Below, one piece after another: positions 35,499-46,562 of a DNA stretch of 64,000 bases (the stretch's first letter is position 1; each line of letters opens with the position of its first letter). Source of the stretch: Talpa occidentalis (taxonomy: Eukaryota > Chordata > Mammalia > Eulipotyphla > Talpidae); contig NW_023603184.1 in NCBI RefSeq assembly GCF_014898055.3, forward strand, positions 32,797,359 to 32,861,358, given 5' to 3'. The notes under the pieces were generated by a model. That model was not told the DNA's origin. It searched no databases and saw nothing but the letters and a program-made list of their open reading frames with translations. A program made the translations under genes and the position numbers.

Positions 35499-35770
35499 GG
35501 GCTTCCCCTGGGGGCTCAGGCGATTGAGTGCAGCACTGTGAAGCTGTCCGCAGCCTCTGTAGCATGGGTTCGATTCCTGGCTGGGCGGGGAGAAACCCAC
35601 ATGGCACAGCAGACCTCTCCTGCCTCGCCCGCTGCTCCCCTCAGCAGTGTATTTCAGTCAGTCTGCCTGTTCTGTTCCCCACTCTGTCTCTGGTGAATCC
35701 TCTCACCCTCCAGCGCATCTGGCCTGTACCCCGGTTCTTATATGCATGAATAAATAAATCTTAAAAAAAA
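35499..35770 (+). mobile_element. tRNA-derived SINE, older subtype, 12-bp TSD
   Basis: It has the gggcttcccctgggggctcag head, the gggttcgattcctgg B box and a tail ATGCATGAATAAATAAATCTT plus A-run. TSD aatatgtaaata lies at 35487-35498 and 35771-35782. Confidence 0.95.
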
Positions 35771-35782
35771 AATATGTAAATA

Positions 35783-36272
35783 CATGAAGGAACCTACAAT
35801 CATCCACACTGGTCACCAAAGGAGATAGGTAGGAATTCTTGTGGGTATCAGAGGAGGCTGAATTAATGGAACAAATGAATGTTAGGGAGAGCTAATCCAT
35901 TTCTGGTTTCTTGGTCCTGCTTAGCTTTTGTCTCATCAATCAGTGAACTGCATGGACAGAGCAAAACAAATGTGATCATCTCTGATGGAGTGAATGCTCC
36001 ATTGGTAACCAATAGAAATAGTGAATCTATTACCTGGGGAAGGAGCAGGAGTTTGGTGATGATCTGTATTTTTCCCTACCATTTCTTATTTTCATAGTCT
36101 CAGAAAACAAATGATAAAAGAGTGGGAGGTGGGGCAGGGATGGAAGGGAGAAGGGCAGGACAAAGAGAAAGCGACAGGAAGATTGGGGTAAAAGAAGGGA
36201 GTAGAAAAGCCTAAATTCATAGCAAACAAGTTAGATAACAAGGCAGGAAGTACCAGAGCTCTTCTAACTTAC
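35783..36272. other. Unique intronic DNA
   Basis: No repeat seen. 36001-36015 holds an inverted attggtaaccaat motif (RFX or CCAAT-like). Confidence 0.35.
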
Positions 36273-36287
36273 AAAAAGTAGGCTTTA

Positions 36288-36601
36288 GGGCCTCCCCGGT
36301 GGCGCAGCGGTTGAGCGCTGGGTTGCGAAGCTGCCCGCAGCCTCTGCAGCGCCGGTTCGATCCCCGGCTGCTCCCCGGCCACCAGAGGAGGGTCCCACAT
36401 GGCGCGCAGACCTCTCCTGCCGCCCGCTGCTCCCCTCAGCAGTGTACTTCAGTCCTTCTGCCTGTTCTGCTCCCCGCTCTGGCTCTGGTGAATTCTCTCA
36501 CCCTCCCGCGCTTCTGACTGTACCCAGTGCTTGTATGCATGTATGTATAAATCAATCAATCAATAAAAATAAATAAATAAATAAATTTAAAAAAAAAAAA
36601 A
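36288..36601 (+). mobile_element. tRNA-derived SINE, young full-length copy, 15-bp TSD
   Basis: This is the best reference copy here: ggcctccccggtggcgcagc head, gccggttcgatccccgg B box, an extra ctgctccccggccaccagag block, and the gactgtacccagtgcttg end. The tail is variable: ATGT repeats, then (AATC)n, (AAAT)n and an A-run of about 18. Perfect TSD aaaaagtaggcttta lies at 36273-36287 and 36602-36616. Confidence 0.98.
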
Positions 36602-36616
36602 AAAAAGTAGGCTTTA

Positions 36617-37556
36617 TTATTCTGCTTTCTATCCATACATGGACCTATCTCTACCTCCCTCCTTAGCCCATCGGCTTAGAAGTTAATGAATTATCAAGGT
36701 AAAGTCAAGAAAGAGCATTTGAGTGTACACAGAAAAATCCACCTCTTCTTAGCCTTACCTCTTGCACGGGAACACTCTGAACTACCAGGAGTCTGCTCAA
36801 CTGGGAGGACTGTGAACAACAGTGAATTAATTTGGGCTTTTCACTGCAGAGAAGCTGAGGTGCCACCTCGCTGCATGAATACAGTGTGCCTCTGGCTTCC
36901 TCTGGATCATCCGGGTGTGCCCAGGCATCACAGGCAGTGTGACCCCCAAGGGATGGAACAGCAGGGAACGGGGGTGGGGTGGTGGGGGATTAGTCAATGA
37001 GCCAGCAGGGATAACCCAAAAATGCGAACACACAGGAAAGGCTGGCCTCTGGGTCAGATTCGTAGCTCAGTGGAACCCTGCCCATCTGCCAGCAGATGAC
37101 TGTTCTATTCTAGACGTGGTCATTCCCCTTGAGAAAATCTCTTTGGTAATGGTGTCACCAGTCCCTTTCTCAATTTGCACTTACTGTTCAGACATCACCA
37201 GGACATGCAACCAAGAACAATGCCACAGAGAGTCTCAGCAATATTTGGAAAGAAGGAACAGTTATTTACTTGTTTTATTTTTAATTGAAGGTGTTAATTG
37301 CAGAGAAAGAGCCCCAGAAAAACCTTTCTAATAACACTGTCAGTGCACTCTCCAGCCTGACTGCTCCTTCCCTCTTCCTGTGTCTAGCACAGGGAAGCTA
37401 AAGGAGTCTAGCAGAGCAACTAAGTCCATTTTAGAAGGCTCAGCAGGAAACAGCACTTTTCAGACCAAAAAGAGGAGTCAGAGGAAACCCACAGCATTCC
37501 TCTCAATGGGGCCATGTGCTAACATCCCCATATGTTTACAAGGCCACTTGGGGTAG
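36617..37556. other. Unassigned intronic DNA
   Basis: Contains overlapping open frames of 104 and 138 codons (36686-37331) without a recognisable domain, and I do not call them genes. Confidence 0.35.
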
Positions 37557-37690
37557 TGGAAAAGACAGTGCACTAGAGGGCAGGACATCTCAAAGACAGG
37601 ATCCAGCTCTGCCCCTGGCCTGCTGTGTAGTCTTGGGTCAAGGGCTTAGCTTCTCTGAGTTCCAGGGTCTCCCTCTATAACACAGATGCG
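37557..37690 (+). repeat. MIR relic
   Basis: Shows gacaggatccagctctgccc, ctgctgtgtagtcttgggtc, ttagcttctctgagttccag. Confidence 0.75.
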
Positions 37691-37704
37691 TACCTAATTG
37701 AATA

Positions 37705-37945
37705 TTTTTGGTTTTAGTTTTACCTGTTAGAATTTTATACATATGGAGTCATGCGGTATGTACTCTTTTGGGTAAGATTTCACTGACTCGCAATAATGTT
37801 TGAGAGATTTCATCCATGTTATTGGCTGTATCACTTCTCTCCTTTGGAACCATATGAATGTACTACACGTCTTTATCCGTGGTCCTTCTGATGGGTACTT
37901 GAACTGTTCCTAGTTTGGGGGCACTTTGAATAAAGATTCTACTTT
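37705..37945 (-). repeat. Old L1 3' segment, minus strand (first of a stack)
   Basis: The reverse of an L1 3' ORF2 end: tatggagtcatgcggtatgt, ttcatccatgttattggctg, tgatgggtacttgaactgtt. It stops at gattctactttctgtgttta, where a second L1 begins. Confidence 0.75.
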
Positions 37946-37949
37946 CTGT

Positions 37950-39415
37950 GTTTATGTTTTTTGATCACTCTAGATACCGCATACAAGTGGCATCATGCAG
38001 TATTTATCCTTTTGTGACTGGCTTATTTCATTAAACATGATGTGTTCAAGGTTCATCCTTGAACCTGTGTCAGAATTTCTTAAGGCTCAATGATACCGCT
38101 TTGTGTGTCTATGTCACATTTTGCTTTACCATTCATCTGTCAATGGGCACTTGGGTTGTTTTCACCTCTTGGCCATTGTGAATAATACTTCAGAAGATCT
38201 TGCTTTCCAATTCTTATGAATATCCAGAAGTAGAATTGCTGGATGATATGATAGTTCTATTTTTCATATTTTGAGGAACCACCATACTATTTCCCATAGC
38301 TACTGCACCATTTTACATTTCCACCAACAGTATATGAGGGTTCCAATTTCTGCACATCTGGCCAATTCTTGTTATTTTCTGGGTTGTTTTGCTTTGGGGA
38401 GGAGGGGAGAGAGAGAGATATAACTTATAGTAGATATCCTAATGGATGTGAGATAGATGGTAGCTCAGTGTGGTTTTGATTTGAATTTCCCTAATGATTA
38501 GTAATGCTCAGTATCTTTCCATATGTTCTTGGCCATCTGTATATAATCTTTGGAGAAATGTCTATTCCAGTCCTTTGCCCATTTTTTAATCAAGATATTT
38601 GTATTTTTGTCATTGTCATACTGTGGTTTCACAGCAAATCTTCAAGTGGGTAATGTGAATCTTCCAGCTTTATTCTTCTTTTTTCAAGATTGCTTTGGGA
38701 GTTCTGGGGCCTTTTACATTTCCATATAAATGTTAGAATCAGCTTGTCATTTTCTATACCTCCACCCCCCCCCCGCCCCCCAAATAAAGCCTCTTGGGAT
38801 TCTGACTGGAATTGCTTTAAATCTACAAATCAATCTGGGGAGAACTGACAACATTGAGTCTTTCAGCCCACAAACATGATACCTCTCTTCATTTATTTAG
38901 GTTTTCTTTTGCTTCTCACAGCACTGTTTTATCACTTTCAAGTATAAGTCTTTCACTTCTTTTTAAGTTTATATTAAATATTTTATGCATTGTGATATAA
39001 TTGAAAAAGAATTTGTTTCTTTAAGATCTATCAATTCTTTGCTGATGCTACATGAAAACATTTCTGAATGTTGAATTTTATTGTGCTAAATTCATTTATA
39101 AGGCATAACAGTTACTTTATAGATTCCGTAAAGATTTTCTATGTTAATAAACATGTCATCTGTGAATAAAAACAGATTTATTCTTTCTGATTTTTATGAT
39201 TTTTATTGCTTTTTCTCGTTTGATTTCTTACCAAGAACCTCCATGCAGTATGATGTTGAATAAAAATGATGAGAACACACTTGTCTTATTCCTATCTTAA
39301 ATACAATACTTTCTATATTTCACCATTATTTATAATAGTTGCATTTTACAAATGTACTTTATTAGGTTGCAGAAGTTCCATTTTATTTCTAATTTGCCAA
39401 ATTTTTTAATCACAA
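37950..39415 (-). mobile_element. Old L1 ORF2 segment, minus strand (second of the stack)
   Basis: It reads in reverse through ORF2: aagtggcatcatgcagtatt, gaattgctggatgatatgat, ttccaccaacagtatatgag, ttttgatttgaatttcccta, tggccatctgtatataatct, then the region complementary to the finger/RT codons near 39100-39300. Many stops and indels. A short poly-C run lies at 38765-38780. Confidence 0.85.
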
Positions 39416-39419
39416 GTGA

Positions 39420-40693
39420 ATGTTAAATTTTTTCCAGTTTTATTGAGGTATAACTGACAAAAATTCTATATATTTAAGATGTACAACATGATTTGATATT
39501 TGTATACACTGTGAAACGATTACCACAATCAGGCTAATTAGCACATCACTTCACAGTTACTATTTGTGTGTATGCTAAGAACACTTAAGATTTACTCTCA
39601 GCAAATTTCAACTGCACAATACAGAATTATTAACTATAGTCACCATGCTGTACATTAATCTACATAACTTACTCAATCTTCATTCAGAACTGAACCTTTG
39701 TATCCTTTAACCAACATCTCTCCATTTTCTTCACCTAGCAAACACCAGTCTACTGCTTTTATGAGATCAACTTCTTTAGATTCCACATTTAAGTGATAGG
39801 ATCAGCATTTATCTTTTTACTTCTGGCTTATTTTCACTTAGCATAATGTCCTCCAGGTTCATCCATAAGGCAGAAATTCCTTCTTTTTAAAGGATGAATA
39901 ATATTTTATTGTGTCTGTGTCACATTCTATCTTTTCACCTATCGATGGCTATTTAAACTGTTTCCATATCTTAGACATTGCAAGTAATACTGCAATAAAC
40001 ATGGAAGGGCAGACTGCTCCTCAAAATATGGATTTCATTTCTTCTGGATTTCATTTTCTTCAGAAGTAGAACCACTGGGTTATATGTAGTTCTAGTTTTA
40101 ATTTTTTGAGGAAACTCCATATTGATTCCATATTGTCTGTACTAACTTAGATGCCCACCAATCAACAATGTACAAGGGTTTTCTTTTCTCCACATACTTG
40201 CCAACACTTATCTCTTGTCTAATCAATAATAACCATCCTAACAGGTCTGAGGATACATAATTATCATTGTGATTTTATGAAAGCTTTTTTGTATATGTTA
40301 AAATGATTATTTGGTGGTCCTTCTTTATGCTGTTAGCATGGTGAATTACAGTTATTGTTTTTAATAGTTAAAGCAAGTTTTTATTCCTGGGGAAACACAG
40401 CTTGGTCAAGATATTTTTTAATATATTTTTATATATTGCCAAATTTGATTTGCTAATATTTGTTGAAGATTTTTGTGTATAAGTTTATGAGGAAAACTAT
40501 TCTATACTTATCTTTTTCTGTAATACCTCTGTTGAGTTTTTATATGAGAACTATACTGACTTCATAAAATGAGTTGGGAAGTATTCCCTCCTCCACCTCT
40601 ATTTTCTCAAAAATTTTGAGTAAAATTTGTGGGGGTTTTCCCTTAATATTTGATAGAATTAACCAGTTAAATCATGTAGGCCTAGATTGTTGC
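39420..40693 (-). mobile_element. Old L1 3' UTR plus ORF2 segment, minus strand (third of the stack)
   Basis: It starts with the L1 3' terminus in reverse (ttttattgaggtataactga, tacaacatgatttgatattt, gtgaaacgattaccacaatc) and runs into ORF2 text (gtcctccaggttcatccata, gaaccactgggttatatgta). It continues to gaattaaccagttaaatcat near 40670, just before the TDG pseudogene. Confidence 0.85.
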
Positions 40694-40766
40694 CCTACTG
40701 CAGTACTAAACACCAGTCACTTGCTTGCCTGTCAGGAGTGGGCGCCCGCACAAGCAGCTGCAGGGA

Positions 40767-41690
40767 GTAGAAGCAGAGAAGGCAAACAGCTATTCCCTTC
40801 AGCAAGCCCGGGCTATAAAAACATTTCCATCTCCACAAATGATGGCTGCACATCTTCCTATGGCAGTTATGAAGGAGTAGCAAATTCCAGCCGAAGTTGC
40901 AGCCCCAGCTCCCATCAGGAAACCAAACAAGACTCCAAATGGAAGGAAAAAGAAAATCCAGAACAGAACAAAAAACCATTGGAACCCCCCCAAAAATCTA
41001 CTATGGTCAAAAAATCTGGTAAGTTCAAAAACTCAAAAGAACATCAAGAAAAAATTATAGACACGTTTGAAGTGAAAAGAAAGTGAAATGTGTTAATGGA
41101 ATTTCAGAAGCTGAACTTTTGACCAAGACGCTTCCTAACATTTTGACATTCAACCTGGTCATTGTGATTATTGGCAAAAACTCAGGGCTAATGTCTGCTT
41201 ACAAAGGGCATCATTACCCTGGAGCTGGAAACCATTTTTGGAAGTGTCTATTTATGTCAGGACTGAGTGTGGTCCAACTCAATCATATGAATGGTCACAC
41301 TTTACCAGGGAAATAGGGTATTATTGGAGTTACCAATAAGGTTGAAAGAACAACACCAAGCAGCAGTAAAGAATTTTGTGGAGGAAATATTCTAGTGCAG
41401 GAATTACATAAATATCAGCCATGAATAGCAGTGTTTAATGGGAAATGTATTTGTGAAATTTTTAGCAAAGAAGTTTTTGGAGTAAAGTTTAAGAATGAAG
41501 AATTTGGTCTTCAATCCCATGAGAACCCACACACAAAAACTCTCTGCTGCATTATGCCATCATCAAGTGCAAGATGTACTCAGTTCCATCCAGCCCAGGA
41601 CAAAGTACATTACTGCGTTAAGTTGAACGACCTTCAGGGACCAGTTGAAAGGCAGTGAACAAAAAACAGATATCCAAGAGCTAAAGAAGC
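40767..41690 (+). pseudogene. TDG: Processed pseudogene of thymine DNA glycosylase (TDG)
   Basis: Intronless, broken homology to TDG, the base-excision-repair enzyme that removes T or oxidised methyl-C opposite G. Homology starts at the normal initiator position, where ATG has become GTA (40767), with the N-terminal pattern EAE-SYSLQQA-A. It shifts frame around 40945-40985, continues as KKSGK-NSKE-QEKI-DTF-VKRK, shifts again near 41080, and then gives [18 protein letters not shown], a catalytic-loop-like [32 protein letters not shown] and HTLPGK. In-frame stops follow at a former Tyr (about 41314) and a former Arg codon (CGA to TGA). After them come [19 protein letters not shown] and [17 protein letters not shown], then another shift before QLKG-E. 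The C-terminal quarter is missing. Joined exon sequence without introns indicates retroposition. No clear TSD or poly(A) was seen. It cannot encode a working enzyme. Confidence 0.92.
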
Positions 41691-41784
41691 CTTAGTTAGG
41701 ATATTGGAGACAAATTAAAGAAGAGATGGGAATGGAAGAAAATCTATATTCTATTTGGTTTTACATTATTATACTGTCTGTTCC

Positions 41785-41990
41785 TGCACTGTGCAATATG
41801 GTAGCCACTATCCACAGGTGGCTATTTAAACTTGAATTCATTAAAATTTAAAGTTCAGTTCCTCTGTCCACTAGTCACATTTCAAGTGTTCTGTAGTTAT
41901 GTGTGGTTATCAACTACTGTATTGGACTGAGGCAGTACATTTCCATCCATCATAGAAAGTTCTACTGTATATTAATAATTCATATTATTT
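41785..41990. repeat. Fossil DNA transposon, probable hAT-Charlie type
   Basis: Contains the widespread mammalian text gtgcaatatggtagccacta, acatttcaagtgttctgtag, tactgtattggactg and agaaagttctactgt, typical of short non-autonomous DNA transposon relics. I cannot name the family with confidence. Confidence 0.55.
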
Positions 41991-42084
41991 TATATACTTT
42001 TAATTATCTGACATTAACATTGTTGCTGTGGAATTAATACAAAGCAGCTAGCCTGCCACTATAAAATGAAACAAACATAAGACG

Positions 42085-42535
42085 CTCAACAAGATGTAGT
42101 AATGTATACACACTAGAACACTACACAGCAATCAAAAAGATAAACCAGTGCCATTTGCAGTAACATAGATGGTGTTAGACAGAATCATACTAAGTGAAAT
42201 AAGCCAGAAGGATAAATATTGGATGTTGTCACTTACATTTGGAATATAGAAAAAAAACAAAGAATCAGATGGAGATCAACTTTAAAACCAATTCTTGAAT
42301 GCTGACCATTGATCTTAAGTTTTCAGAGGGGGAGGGGAAAAGAGAGGGGTAAATTGTGTTCAATGGGAAAGGGAGGGAGAACACAATGGACTCTGGTGGA
42401 GGACTATGGGTACTCTAGTGAAGGGCTACAGTGACTACACCTGTGGCCAGGGAAAAATCTATACTGTCTAAACACTAGCAAGGATACAAAATAATGGTAC
42501 TTCTATACAATTTAAACAATAAATAAATAACTGAG
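42085..42535 (+). mobile_element. L1 3' end, plus strand, intermediate age
   Basis: The end of ORF2 (acactacacagcaatcaaaa, catactaagtgaaataagcc, cagaaggataaatattggat) is followed by a 3' UTR with a G-rich block (gagggggaggggaaaagaga) and the terminus tacaatttaaacaataaata. Confidence 0.85.
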
Positions 42536-42734
42536 ATAATCTCAAAGCTAAAAAGAAATTAACCTCTAAATAGATAATAATTTTAACAACGAGAAGGGTA
42601 CTGGCCTTAGAGATTTGGAAGAACCCCTGGAACCACTTCTCTCCAAAGAAGCTTAAGCCCAGGGAGGCAGAGTCTCTGACCCCAGCTCCCACAGGGAATT
42701 AACGTTAGAGTTGAAAATGGGATCCTGGTATTTC

Positions 42735-42945
42735 ATAGTATGGGCTTTGCAGCAGGATCTGGGTTTTAATTATAACTCTGTCACTTATTAGCCATGCAGC
42801 CTAGGACAAGTGACCACCCCTAAGCCTCACTGAAAACTGAAGAATAATGATCCTAATTCTGTTGGGTTGTCATGAGGATTTAAAGAGATGATGTCTATAA
42901 AGTGCTATAGGGAGAACCTGGCACCCCACCAGGAACTGCCTGCTG
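42735..42945 (+). repeat. MIR relic, nearly full length
   Basis: Shows gcaggatctgggttttaatt, tgtcacttattagccatgca, gggttgtcatgaggatttaa, ataaagtgctatagggagaa, ctggca. Confidence 0.85.
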
Positions 42946-43938
42946 TCATGATTAGCTAATACAATGCTCTTTCCATTACACCACAAACTCTGATCAGGCA
43001 TGGTTTAGCCACCAGATACATCATCATCATCATCATGGAGCTGGTGAATATAGGAAGGAACGGGAAAATTATGCAGCTTGGCAAAATGTGCCAGGGGAAC
43101 AGGATGATAAATGCATTGTACAGTGGTATCTACGGAAATGCTCCTAGAAATCCCCATGTGGTAACAGAAATTTCACCTTGAGGTGTGCAAAAGGAAATGT
43201 ACCATTTGCATTCCTCTGTGCACTTACCCTAAACAGGTGTCTGAGGATTGGGGCATTGCAGACTGAGAAAGATGCTTGTACTTCTATGACACTTACGCTG
43301 AGGCAAGCAGAGAAGTCATCATTCTGCTTTGTTCTTCTCCCTCCAGAACTGTAGATCACAACTGTTAGCAACCCACAGTGCTAGCCCACAGGAAACCTCT
43401 CCAAGCCTACTTCAGAGTAGGTAGAGCACAAGCCCCAAATCATTTCCAAGTGCCTGTTTTATGACCTTGCCTCCTTCCCCCTGCCCAACAGGGTGTTAGA
43501 TGAAGAAAACATTTTAAAACACAATACCCACTCTGCAGCACCATATGCTCTCCTCTGGAAGACCACCAAACATGAGGTGACCAGATAGATGTTAAAGTAA
43601 AATCAAAAAGTAACTGGTCACCCAGACTCTGAGGAGAACTTTCCATTTAATTCCATAACAAATCCCAACCCCTTGCTTTCTGGCAGGTACTGTGCCGTGC
43701 ACTGAAGATACAGCTGCAACCAAGACAAGGTACCTGTCTTGGTACCTTCAACTAGCCTACATGGAGATGGCAAGTGGGGTTGTCTAAGAAAGATTCAACA
43801 CATTAAGCTCTAATCTGAGCCTTGTGAAGTGGTACAATTTGGATTTTTAGGCTAGAGGGCCAGGGTTAAGACCCCAAAACTCATCTTTGGTTGCCACTAT
43901 GAATGGAAACAGGAACCCAAGAAAGAACAGTGAGAAAT
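42946..43938. other. Unassigned intronic DNA
   Basis: Contains a short (CAT)n run at 43019-43037. No exon or named repeat recognised. Confidence 0.35.
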
Positions 43939-43951
43939 GAAAATATCTTTT

Positions 43952-44201
43952 ATCATGTCAAATGATGTAACAATGATGTAAAATATATGTTTTTTTACAT
44001 CATTGTTCATTTTTGTACAAGGCATTCTTCTATGCTTTCTCCTCTCAGGTATAGTCCCCATAAAATTCCTACCACTGATTCACCTGTGAACCATCACCAT
44101 AGTCCCTTGTGCTTCTTCTCTCCCCTGTTTTGATACCTCTCCCTCCCTTGCAAAATGTCTCTGATTTATAGCTGCCTGCTAATTTTGTTTTTTTTTTTTT
44201 A
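43952..44201 (-). mobile_element. L1 3' UTR fragment, same subfamily as 2104-2412
   Basis: It shares ttttacatcattgttcattt, tagtccccataaaat and the polypyrimidine middle with the copy at 2.1 kb. Perfect TSD gaaaatatctttt lies at 43939-43951 and 44202-44214. The tail side carries extra AT-rich sequence that forms an inverted repeat with the L1 end. Confidence 0.82.
43969..44007. repeat. 15-bp perfect inverted repeat at the L1 tail
   Basis: Arm aacaatgatgtaaaa at 43969-43983 is exactly complementary to ttttacatcattgtt at 43993-44007, with a 9-bp spacer. It duplicates the L1 3' terminal bases in inverted form. Confidence 0.9.
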
Positions 44202-44214
44202 GAAAATATCTTTT

Positions 44215-44743
44215 TTCAAGTCTTCAAAGGCACACTTTACGGTCCCTGCTCCACAGTGGCAGGGAAGGAACGTCACCCAGTGGCTCTACTCACATCCCCT
44301 AGTCCACACCTAGTACCCAGGATAGAAAAGAAGGAGTCACCAGCTCTCCCTCTCTTGGCACCACCTGGACTTCCAGGGGTGGAGGTAGGGTGGGGTGAGC
44401 AGCATCCACAGTTACCTCTCTGCCCTCCAGCCTGGAAAACCACCACCCAGTCTCCTATATGTCTTCTGGCCCACACACTGTTAGTTCCGTTCCCTCACGG
44501 CGGTATCTTTAGACATGATACTTCCCAAGGTTTGACTTCTGCATCTGCAAAATGCAGATAAAATAGTACATTTTTTCATAGGAATATGTTAAAAATTGAA
44601 AGGATGTTTATGCAGTGCTTAGCACAGTATGTTGTACAGGGTCAATGTTCAAACAGTAAGAGTAAGCATGATTTTATTATATATTTATATTTTATACATG
44701 TATATAAATAAAACATATATAACCTATTGTTCCCAATCAAGTC
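44215..44743. other. Unassigned intronic DNA
   Basis: The 101-codon plus frame at 44256-44561 has no domain. 44520-44660 looks MIR-like (ttctgcatctgcaaaatgca, cagtgcttagcacagtatgt). Confidence 0.4.
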
Positions 44744-44770
44744 TTTTTTTTTTTTTTTTGGGGGGGGGGG
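44744..44770 (+). repeat. T16-G11 homopolymer junction
   Basis: Sixteen T are followed directly by eleven G. It may be a worn retroposon tail plus G expansion, or an assembly-difficult site. Confidence 0.9.
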
Positions 44771-45465
44771 TTCAATTGGCATGTCTGATTTTGTAACTCA
44801 TGCATTGGTCTTTTGGAAAATGTTACTTCAATGAGGTACACAGATTTTCTAAATGTTGACACATTTCATAAGATAGTGTCAACAAACCACATTCATTAAC
44901 ATCACCCCAGTTCAGTAAGAAAAGCCGGTAAGTATTGGGAAGCCGACCAATCAAGTGTTTCTTAACTGTCAACCTCAGGGCTGAAACCCAAGCTTGCCAA
45001 CACCATCCCCACTATGAGAGGGAACCACTCCCTTCTCATCCACCAAACTCAGTCTCTCCCTGGCTTCAAATCTCATCTCCTCTAAGAAGTTCTCCCAAAG
45101 ACTCAAGAGACCTGCCCAACAATTCTTTCACTAGACAATGCCTCTAGAATTCTCTGTTCAGATGTCCTTAGCTCTTACCTGTAGAAGATTTATACTGTCA
45201 ATCACTTCCCATTTAGAAGGCTTTAGAACTCTGCATCCTCCCTGTTATTGCTTTCCAAGTCCATTGTTCCTTATATAACAAATACACCCTGGATACTCAG
45301 TGAGTAATATGGATAAGGAGGAACACAGGATTCATATCAACCTCTAGCTTTATAATAACTGATGATGATTTCCAAAGAGCTACAAGAAATTAAAGTTTCT
45401 TGAAAATCCACAGAAGGTTGGATATGACCAAAAAAATCTATAGCTTACATCTGTTTATTTCTTCA
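44771..45465. other. Unassigned intronic DNA, part old L1/L2-like
   Basis: 44775-44905 resembles an L1 3' end in reverse (caattggcatgtctgatttt). 45000-45270 has L2-like text (ctggcttcaaatctcatctc, gttctcccaaagactcaaga). Confidence 0.4.
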
Positions 45466-45610
45466 TAGTTTATAAAATGCTTTCACATTTATAACATCAT
45501 TTTGACACAACTTGGAAGGTCAGCCTAATAAGTACTCTTATATCTGACAGATGCAAAATCTCTGAGTCTCAGAGAAGTAGTCTGTCCAAGAGTCAAGCCA
45601 CAATGAAAAG
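45466..45610 (-). repeat. MIR relic, minus strand
   Basis: Shows aaaatgctttcacatttata, gacagatgcaaaatctctga, gtctcagagaagtagtctgt. Confidence 0.65.
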
Positions 45611-46547
45611 TCTCTTGATTCTTCCACATCCTTCTCCTATTTGCTGTTCCCTTATGCAGACTCTATCCTCAAATCATGTGCATGCTCCAAGTTATGAAAA
45701 AAGAAAACAAAAAACAAAAACCCCTTACCCAAAAGGGACCACACAGAAATAAAACCACAGAGAAGATACTCAAGATGACTATATTACCTTTCTGGAGTGA
45801 GGAACTTTCCTCACTTATTGCTGAGAGTGCTGGCTTCAATCACACATACATTCTGTTTGCAGCCATGAGCAACAGTACCAGCCAGCTGTGTCTCCCGAAG
45901 TGACAAATGCGAAGGTCCTCCTGGGAGCTACTTGCTATCTCCCAGCACCTGTGAGTGAGCTCCCATTTTGCCTTCTACTCTCTTTCCTCCAATATTTCTG
46001 GGCCCTCTGAAAAATAAGCAGCTTTACAACTAATTGCTGCTCTTTTTGCAAAGACTTCTCTGATTCTTTCCACTTCTGCTATCCACAGCCAGTCTCCCCA
46101 GTCTTGGATAATACCAGGTACCAGTAAAAAGAACTCCCTTCCAACTACAATGTGCAAATGTGGGAAGTGGCCACCACTGGTGACTGTTTCCACAGGAAGA
46201 ACCACTACAGCACAGAAGGGAGTAATGCAACCATACTGCATAGAAAAAAGGAACTCCTTCCTTTCAGTCATAATTAGTGGTCCCTCTAGCAACTGCCCTG
46301 GGGTATTGAGGTCTTTAAGGCCATATCCCAACAACATGGTCTGGTTTTGCTTCCTCAGAGGTGACAAGACCAGAAGGGGCTGGAAACAAAGAAGGAAGGG
46401 GCCCCAATGGACTATGGTGGAGGATTACTGGGGCTTTGGTGATGGGTGTTGTATGATAACATACATTTGTGGAGATGCAAACCTATACCCCTAAAAATAA
46501 ACACTGTTGTAAATCAGCATTACCTCAATAAAGTTTTTTTTAAAAAA
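45611..46547. other. Unassigned block with open frames on both strands and an L1-like tail
   Basis: A 130-codon minus frame (45975-46367) and a 114-codon plus frame (46150-46494) overlap. Neither shows a domain I recognise. 46395-46545 (tggaggattactggggcttt, tgttgtaaatcagcattacc tcaataaag) resembles an L1 3' terminus on +, so the block is probably a retroposon remnant. Confidence 0.4.
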
Positions 46548-46562
46548 GACACAGCACTCTTT

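Noticed and set aside
36288..36380. tRNA-like A and B boxes that might be a tRNA gene
   Set aside because: The anticodon arm and acceptor pairing are not those of an intact tRNA, and the same head starts twelve SINEs with poly(A) tails and TSDs.
36686..37331. Overlapping 104- and 138-codon frames
   Set aside because: No family resemblance. Both frames overlap each other on the same strand, and no exon boundaries fit.
40574..40760. Start of the 170-codon plus frame upstream of the TDG homology
   Set aside because: This part is antisense L1 DNA joined by chance to the pseudogene frame. The TDG start lies at 40767 in another frame.
43019..43037. (CAT)n run as a possible expandable repeat
   Set aside because: Only about six units, an ordinary short microsatellite.
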